Position numbers and translations under genes: made by a program. The notes under the pieces are model-generated. The model searched no databases. It was given only the letters and a program-made list of their open reading frames with translations, and had not been told where the DNA came from. From Suillus spraguei (Eukaryota; Basidiomycota; Agaricomycetes; Boletales; Suillaceae): 64,000 nt of DNA. Positions 57,152-64,000 of this stretch are shown here, one piece after another. The DNA lies in assembly GCA_016800925.1 (NCBI GenBank), contig JABCPU010000261.1:31352-95351 (forward strand), written 5' to 3'. Position 1 is the first letter of the stretch. Each line of letters starts with the position of its first letter.

Positions 57152-60100
57152 TCACTGGGTACACCAATGGTTCCATTCAGGACCGCTCTGCATGTCTCGT
57201 TGGGGGCCAGTGAAGTGGTCAGGTCCTAGAGTGTGGTGTACGTTCATAACTGGTGCGTTTGACGCAAATGATCCACGAGGGTAACGCCCAGGGTGACCGC
57301 GACCTCCATTCTTGAAATTGGACTGATGGTCTCTGCGATGTTGGCGACGAGGAGGTACATTTGTATTGCGCTGCTCAAACATCGGCTGCATGGGTGCACC
57401 ACCAGAACCTAGAGGAATGTTTGATGGGGCTTGTACATGGTGATTGATGCCAAATGGAGCATGATTCGGCATCCAGCCATGTGGACCCATTATCGGAAAA
57501 GGTCCTGGGGTCGACTGCTGAATCCCCGAGGATACTGGGATGCCAGGTGCGAACGGAGGTGGAGCATACGGCCTCCAATTATTAGGAGGTTGAACTGGGA
57601 GCGAGGCAGGAGTAGCCTCTGTGGAGGTCGAAGCTTGTTCGCCTTGAACGCCGGACATATATTGATTTAGAGCATCTGGAGGGTAAACAGGAACCAGAAT
57701 ACCCTGATCTCCGTGAATGAACCCTGTAGGTATCAATGGCGCTTGTGTTGCGACAGAGGCCTGTCCCTGGCCTTGCTCTCGCACGGGTGTTCTTGCAGGA
57801 TACGGATATGGAACGAATGGCTTGAATAGTACGTCAGCGTTGCAGCATGAAGAACTTGAGATTCATTAAACGCACAGCATACATGCCTGGGTGGACGAGC
57901 GGAGCGGGTGTTGCCGAAGGTGTTCCACGAGCATCCGCGCCACTCGCCGGCGGAAACGAGTGGCTCATCGGTGGCGGAAGAGGAAATCCAGGGTACGCCC
58001 CCATATACTGCATGTGATATGGCGGGAAACCAGTTATCCATCCTTGAGGATGATAGTACCCCATTGTGGGCATGGGATAAGCAATATGCTGAGGAGGGGC
58101 AGATGTCACCGACGTTTGTGAAGCGGAAGGGGTAATGGAAGCGGCTTGAGAGGGGACAGTGTCATCCAAATTGACGGTTTGTACGTCGTCCGCAACTAGA
58201 GAAGAAGATTGTTGAGATTCAGAGGCAATGTCAAGTTTTTCATCTGACTGCTCGACGTCAGGCATTGAAACCCTAGTAGCTGTCTTGTGGCCGATGTTCA
58301 ACTCTTGTAGCCTCTCTTCCAGCGCGGTCGCAGATGATTGTTGAACATAAGGATCTACACGAAAATCATCGCTAGAGACAAGGGATGGTTCTGAACTATG
58401 GCGAACCATGCTCCCCTCAAGGTTTCGCCCGCGGTTACGATTGGATCTCCAGTTCGTGCGATGCGGAGGGTTCCAGTCACGGAGCTGGACGCGGATTGGG
58501 CGCCCGTTAAGGATCCTGTTATGCTTATGGCAGATGTATTAGCCTGGGGACAGTGAGAGTGAAGATATTTGATCGTACCTCTTCACTGACAGCTCGAGCA
58601 GGAGAATCCTTTGTTATTAAATGTGACAAATGCAAACGCGGAACGTTTGTTGACTACAAAAAGTAATCGTTACTGAGCGAGGATAACAACAATCAAAGCC
58701 CACCTGGCCGGATAACTTTGACATTCTCTATACCGCCATACCTTGAGAACAAGTTACGGACGCGTTCTTCATCCCAGGCGTTCGGGCCATACATCTCCAA
58801 TCCTCCAACGAAGATGGTAGTAGGATCCAATGGACCTTCGCGCTTTCCATCCCATTGTAGGCCATTCTTCATGACGAACTCAGGTAGGTCCGGACTGAAA
58901 GTCACCTAGGTAGCTTCCGGTGGTAGGAGTACGGGGTATCAAAGACCCTGGCGTTTTCGGGGTCATAGGCGAGGTCCCAAACTCAGGAGTGGGGGATGCC
59001 TAGTTCAATGCCATAGGATTCGTCCTGGTGAACTGCAACGTCTGAAATACCCGACATGGATGACAAGTGTGTCACAATGCTAGAGTAAATCGTGCTCAGT
59101 TGAGATTCACCCTCAAAGGAAACAAAAACTAGCCTCTGGTTTTCGTCAGTAGCTTCCATTCGGTCGCTCCAATACTTTCTCGTTTCTCGTTCATGGACTG
59201 CCTCAGGCGGAAGGTGTTTCTTGTCCACACCTAATGGTTTGTGGCTCAAAGATAGAGCTCGAGGACGTTTTGATGCCGTGCCTTTCCTATTCAACGCGCC
59301 ATTCTGCGAGGGCCAGGTCATATCGCACAATGCAATAGACGTCCGGTTCGAATTACGTGAAATGTTGCCAAGGCTAGCTGACGATGAAATCGGTTGTGTG
59401 CCAGCACGATAGGGAACGAGTGAATCTGCTGATGAAAACCGGTTTGGAAATGGAAAATGCGACAGCGCCACATGCGTGGAATCAGCTACTTGAGCTTGCC
59501 AATGGTGTTGGCTAGTTTGTACAGGCTGGGCGCCATGGTGTGGCATCGGCTGGCGTGGGTGAGCTGGATGGTGAGCCCAAGTCACGGTTAAGTGAGGGAC
59601 TCGGCGCAAAGTCTAGCAGTCGCGTCAGCATACGCAGTTAAGTAGCTTTGTAAATGTACCATCAGAGCACAAACACAGTCATCGCGGTGGCACCATTTGA
59701 TCTCCCAGCACCCTGTCTCCATTCCTGCAGAGCGGGGGGCATCGTGCGGGGGAAGATATTCCTGCAGAACACCTGACTCGAATTCGTGAGGAACAAAATG
59801 TTCGATGCCCCCGAAAATGGTTGATATCTTCCTTAGAGTCTAGGTCAAAGTTAGAACCAATAGTCCTGGACAGCTGAGCTACAAGTACTTCGGCAGTATA
59901 AAGCAGGGGGTTGAAATACGCCCCGGACTCATCTGCTTCTCGATCGCCGAGAGGCAGAAGGCCTTCGTTCTCCGCTGCGGCACGCGCATCCGAGTTATAC
60001 AAGACCGACAGGTGCCTGGTGATTTCACTTTCGTCAGAGGGAACGAAGAAAACTGAAGAACAAAAGATACCGGGAGCCCGGGACCCTAGAAATTTTCATC

Positions 60101-60824
60101 GCCCAAGGCAAGTCAAGATTGACAGGCTTACTATCCTGAAGGTCGCCAGAGCTTGATTTGGTGTCCAACGAAGGCGCAAATTGTCGTGGTGTACTAGAGA
60201 CCGGATCAGAAGCAGAACTACTGCATATATGCGCGTATTCAAGCGCATATATATACATGTGGGGATGCCTTCACTCACCGGTAGGATATGAGCAGCGTTC
60301 TCAGGGCTCGTGCAGGCTCATAGCGTAGGTAACGCCCCATGAATTGTTTAGGGTCTGACGAATGCAAATTTGCGATTAGCATCGCTGCTGTCTCGGCGTC
60401 CTGGTGTAGCATTGAAAAACTATCCGGAATATCTAATAACGAAGACAGACCTGACATTGGATGAATGCACAAGTGCCGCCCTTTGAGTCACGAACGACCT
60501 TGATGGTCTGTACCTCTGGATGATCAGAAAGGTGATCAGAGAGCATACGAGCTAACTCCAGATGATCGACATTAGTTGGTAGGCTGGGAAAGGTTTATGA
60601 TAAGCACGCGGGCTATTTTGTATCTAAATAACGAACCTTCCGATGAAAATGCTAGCGTCTTGAACGATCTTGTCTGCAGACTTCTTAGAGTCTTCAGATG
60701 CCTCGTTAACGGTCAAGGAGGCGTCTTGAGTGATGACATTAGCATCTTCTGTTGGTGAGAGAGGAGCTGAGAGTAATGTGTCAAAACGAGTACCCCAAGA
60801 TCGCGCTTGGGCATGCTGCGGCAT
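57152..60824 (-). CDS. RNA-binding protein with two clear RRMs and a third RRM-like domain
   Basis: A many-exon gene from ATG 60824 (MPQHAQARSWGTRFDTLLSAPLSPTEDAN). RRM1 is ASIFIG/SLPTNVDHLELARMLSDHLSDHPEVQTIKVVRDSKGGTCAFIQCQ/DAETAAMLIANLHSS. A middle RRM-like fold is TLRKISTIFGGIEHFVPHEF...AGMETGCWEIKWCHRDDCVCALM/TLRRVPHLTVTW. After a Ser/basic linker RRM3 starts TTIFVGGLEMYGPNAWDEERVRNLFSRYGGIENVKVIRP, with its RNP1 half near 58660-58600 (SAFAFVTF). A long Pro/Gln/Ser-rich tail (YPMPTMGYYHPQGWITGFPPYHMQYMG...) ends in RRQHRRDHQSNFKNGGRGHPGRYPRG, an Arg/Gly patch, and WNHWCTQ. The layout suggests a cytoplasmic mRNA regulator; no closer name is safe. It is convergent with the cysteine-rich gene. 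Confidence 0.85.
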
Positions 60825-61962
60825 GTGTATAGAATGAATAGTACTTGTTAGTGATGGTAGAGGTTGTAGATGGAGAGATGGATGAACGAGGTCCAAAACA
60901 GAGACACAAACAACCGTGACTCGCGGCGCAGTCTACCTAAACTGCTCTATGATATGTCAAGATACCAACAAAAATTCGTAGCTCCACGGAGTGAAAAAAA
61001 AATAAGTCCTTCTTTGATATTCCTTCCCTCCACCGACCGCTGTAGAGCCCAGGTGGGAAACGAAAGATATTCAGATGGAACCAAGAATTCTTCGTGATTG
61101 GCTCACATGAAATATTGAATCTGGAGAACCATGTTAAGCTTGGAATAAACGACAATCAATTCACATCTAGATGATTTATTCATTTGATGGATTGCGTGAG
61201 GCATCGCCCCGAGCTCGGTGAGGGTATTCGCGACGCCTAGTTAAGACGACGCAAGCTCCAACTCAAGGGATGCATTCATCAGATCAGCGACCGGAACAGT
61301 GCGAGGACAAGATCTGTCATGTTCATACACAAATGAGAGCTCGTGGACCATCTGTCTCAGCTTGGAAGCTTACCCCAGGTAGCTCAAAAAGTGCTGCTGC
61401 GTAGTGTAAATTTTGTAGTACCTGCAACGTACATCAATAACTATTATAACGCAAGCAGAGGCCGCACAGGTAAGATACATCGACGGATGCCCCGGACCGT
61501 CAGCTGTTGGCCCATCTATTAGAATTTTCGCAATTGAATCAATCAAGATAAGCGCACCATTCCAGGTTCAAGAATTCGAAGAAATAGTGATAAGATACGA
61601 GGGAAGCATCCGGTGTTTCATTGATTAACACCAGATGCACAATATTAGGCATTGTGCTATGGGATATGAGTCCGACGTTGCTATTCTCCTCGGTGTAGAC
61701 AACCTGATGACTGGCATTGATTAAGGAAAACTCAGTAGCAGAACTCAATGGGATTCCACGAATGCAACATGTCGCTCTGATCAAATGCAAATGGCAAAAT
61801 GACGTTTTACAAAGTTTCGACGAACGAAGGTTTGGAAGAAAGAAGTCGCTAATTATGTAAGCCTGTCCTGCTTCCATGCATTCGTCCAGAAATTTGTGTC
61901 CTTCATCTTGCATCTCAGGATCGACCGACCTGCTTCCTTAACCACCTTAGACCCAGTTCAGG
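60825..61962. other. spacer between the RRM and RPB6 genes
   Basis: About 1.14 kb. The minus strand has an ATG-started open frame of 124 codons (61913-61539, MQDEGHKFLDECMEAGQAYIISDFFLPN...), divergent from RPB6 with only about 50 bp between the ATGs. It has no recognised domain and no clear splice continuation, so it is recorded here but not called as a gene. The rest is non-coding in appearance. Confidence 0.35.
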
Positions 61963-62644
61963 ATGTCCGACGATGGATATGGCGGCGGCGGCGGCGGCGA
62001 TGACTATGACTACGACGGTCCTAGGTATGTTTTGATCCCAATGTCATTGACAAGGATCTTCTGACATATCATTCTACTAGTTTCAACGACGGTGCCTTTG
62101 TGCGTACCTGGCGAATCATACTGTGATCAAACTTTTGACACCGCGTGTTGTTTAGGATGAAGGCTATGATCTCCTCGCACAAGAACAGGAGGGTGAACAG
62201 GCAGAAGGGGAGGAGGCAAATGGTGAAGTCTCGCACGTCAATGGTATCAATGGAGCAGACCATGACCAAGAGATGATAAATGGAGAGGAGGGTGCACAAG
62301 CTCAGCTAGCCCCGTCAAACGTAGGCATTCAAGGCGAGAGACAGGCGAACAAAATCAGAGTAACAACACCCTACTTGACCAAGTATGAACGAGCACGAAT
62401 ATTGGGGACGAGAGCGCTTCAGATTAGGTGAGAGATTTTTGCATCTTGCTTGCATTTGATCTTTTACAAGCATGCCATCACAAGCATGAACGCCCCAGTA
62501 CTTGTTCCCTTGGATGGCGAGACAGATGCCCTGCAAATCGCAATTAAGGAGCTCTCGCAACGAAAAATCCCTCTTATCATCCGGCGCTATCTACCCGATG
62601 GAAGTTTCGAGGATTGGAGTGTCTCTGAGCTAATTAGCGAATGA
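61963..62644 (+). CDS. RPO26: RNA polymerases I, II and III common subunit RPB6 (RPABC2)
   Basis: Four exons: [47 protein letters not shown]...[78 protein letters not shown]. The Gly/Asp/Glu-rich N-tail is normal for this subunit. The conserved core [29 protein letters not shown] and [16 protein letters not shown] is nearly invariant in eukaryotes. RPB6 sits at the base of the clamp in all three nuclear polymerases. All three introns are short with GT-AG ends and the joined frame closes exactly. Confidence 0.97.
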
Positions 62645-62800
62645 CACATCGTCTTGTTGAATCCTCTTCCCGCAGTTTTACCGGGCTCTCGCTTCGGTTG
62701 TTATCTTGCCCTGTTTGATTTAAACTATCTTTGCGATATGCAAATACTACTGGAAGAATATCGACAACGCAAAGGTATACCTACAATAATTTACAGCAAG

Positions 62801-64000
62801 CTATGAAATACTAGGTCTCTTCCCGATCTCCACCCACACCTCTACCCTTGATTTGGCAGTATTTTGAAACCGGGGTTTGCACTCCTTGGAGACGACTGAT
62901 GCGCGTGTTCGGCGTACCTTTACTTTCGGAATTGGCAGTTCGCCCATCACCAGATCATCTCCCGCATTCTTGATTGCATTTGTCGCATCTGCAAACAATA
63001 CACACTTATCCGACATGTCCAACCTATCCATTCCTTCCGCGATTTTGGCGATATCTCGTCTCTTGCGCGGACTTGACTCCACGTCTGAGTAGTGTGACGT
63101 AGACTGTCGCCGTTTGCTTGGCGATGACGGAACGCTGACGGTTTTTTTTTGATGGTGAAGCTGGCCGTGAGGAAAATGGATCATCCAGTGGCACATTCTC
63201 GACATTCAGATTCCACTTCACTGCAACTATCGAATTAGAATGAAAACGCACAGAAAGAGGCCAAGTCCACCCTTACCTTTGCTCTTCGTCTTGGTAGCCG
63301 CCTCTTTGACGACTTTGAACCCACTGGACTCTTCAGTGTGATCGAGCGTCTGTTGTATCTCCCAATCTGATGGTCGCATCTTTTTCCAGTCTTCCAAGAC
63401 TTTGTCGACCCATACATCGGTCTCCCCCGCGACATGGTAATCGATAATATCAGACCATTCGCTGCCAGGTGGTGTCTTGTTCACGAAAACGACTTTTCCC
63501 TGCCAACTCTTTTGCGCTTTGGGAGTGCCACTAGGCGTAGTTCCAGTCCCAGTGGCGTGTACGACCTTCGCAAAGTCTTTAACGAGCTTTTTGAGACCGT
63601 GAACCTTTAGCGAAGTACCCATGATAATGAGCATATCGGGTTTGCGAGCGATGTCCATCGTTTGTATCGTGCCTATATCATCCCCAAGAGGATGCGGTTC
63701 ATCGTAGAGTACGATAGCTGGACGAAGAGTCCCGATTTTGAGAGCACGTGCAGACGAGCAACTCGTGCTTCCGCTACCAGACACTTAGCTAAGTGCAAAA
63801 ATGAACATGAGACCTGACTTACATCGCAAGGTGCATTCTGGGCAGTTCGGGGCCTTGCCATTCTCGAACGCGTGCAAATGCTCTTCGGTGCAAGGCATCT
63901 CGGCCGAGCAGAAATTACACCGCACTCGGTGGATGTCGCCGTGCAGCTGGACGTTCCTTACTTCCTTTACTTTAAGCTTTGACTTCTTCTTCCCACTTAT
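62801..64000 (-). CDS. HST3/HST4-like sirtuin NAD-dependent deacetylase (5' end outside window; apparent frameshifts)
   Basis: The gene enters from the right edge. KVKEVRNVQLHGDIHRVRCNFCSAEMPCTEEHLHAFENGKAPNCPECTLR shows the catalytic His (LHGD) and the four zinc cysteines. After an intron come EARVAR and then SARALKIGTLRPAIVLYDEPHPLGDDIGTIQTMDIARKPDMLIIMGTSLKVHGLKKLVKDFAKVVHATG and WQGKVVFVNKTPPGSEWSDIIDYHVAGETDVWVDKVL. GTSLKVHGLKKLV and VNKTPP are typical of the HST3/HST4 branch, nuclear enzymes that remove acetyl from histone H3 Lys56. The tail is Ser/Lys-rich (SPSKRRQSTSHYSDVESSPRKRRDI). Two one-base frame problems are seen, one at about 63737-63745 and one in the A9 run at 63142-63150; they may be assembly errors. 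It is convergent with RPB6. Confidence 0.85.

Noticed and set aside
61539..61913. 124-codon ATG frame divergent from RPB6
   Set aside because: No domain, no splice continuation and no codon bias that I can judge by eye; noted in the spacer entry only.

Overview
The window looks like a piece of a basidiomycete (mushroom-type, Agaricomycete) genome. Most protein genes are broken by many short introns (about 45-60 bp, GT-AG). Gene density is high in conserved blocks. The recognisable proteins are a mix typical of filamentous fungi: exocyst, ESCRT-II, AP-1, COQ6, QNS1, forkhead and RPB6. The accessory genes are ones expanded in Agaricomycetes: F-box proteins, alpha-type kinases, Helitrons and integrase-core proteins. 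No tRNA, rRNA or CRISPR array was recognised.

Layout. 1-25 kb is mostly conserved housekeeping DNA. In order it holds a RING-H2 gene tail (+), an EFM2-like lysine methyltransferase (-), the mitochondrial rhomboid protease PCP1 (+), a small heat-shock protein (-), ubiquinone monooxygenase COQ6 (-), exocyst SEC6 (+), glutamine-dependent NAD synthetase QNS1 (-), ESCRT-II SNF8/VPS22 (+), an MFS transporter (+), an F-box protein (+), AP-1 gamma-adaptin (-), a gene-poor stretch and an aldo/keto reductase (-). 25.8-35.8 kb is a transposon-rich graveyard. It has a decayed alpha-kinase gene (-), a decayed integrase-core gene (+) and two nested pogo/Tc1-like elements with clear TIRs and TA target duplications, followed by non-coding sequence. 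A forkhead factor (+) sits at 35.9-38.5 kb.

The striking region is 39.2-51.3 kb. It reads as four head-to-tail Helitron units that all begin TCTATAAAGTA and end in a GTGCC-GAA-GGCAC hairpin plus AACGGGTGGTGGACTC(G/A). Unit 3 carries a full-length but decayed RepHel transposase. Units 1, 2 and 4 are non-autonomous, and each holds a purine-only heptamer minisatellite (GGGAGAY)n with quadruplex and triplex potential. Several 28-30 bp hairpins lie near every 3' end. The array may split a host exon.

51.3-54.9 kb is gene-poor. It is followed by a secreted cysteine-rich repeat protein with apparent frame breaks (+), a multi-RRM RNA-binding protein (-), RNA polymerase subunit RPB6 (+) and, at the right edge, an HST3/HST4-like sirtuin (-) cut by the window. 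The housekeeping genes are mostly divergent pairs with short shared promoters, or tail-to-tail pairs. There is no sign of a metabolic gene cluster. Exon joins were worked out by hand from splice signals and family resemblance; no alignment was run.
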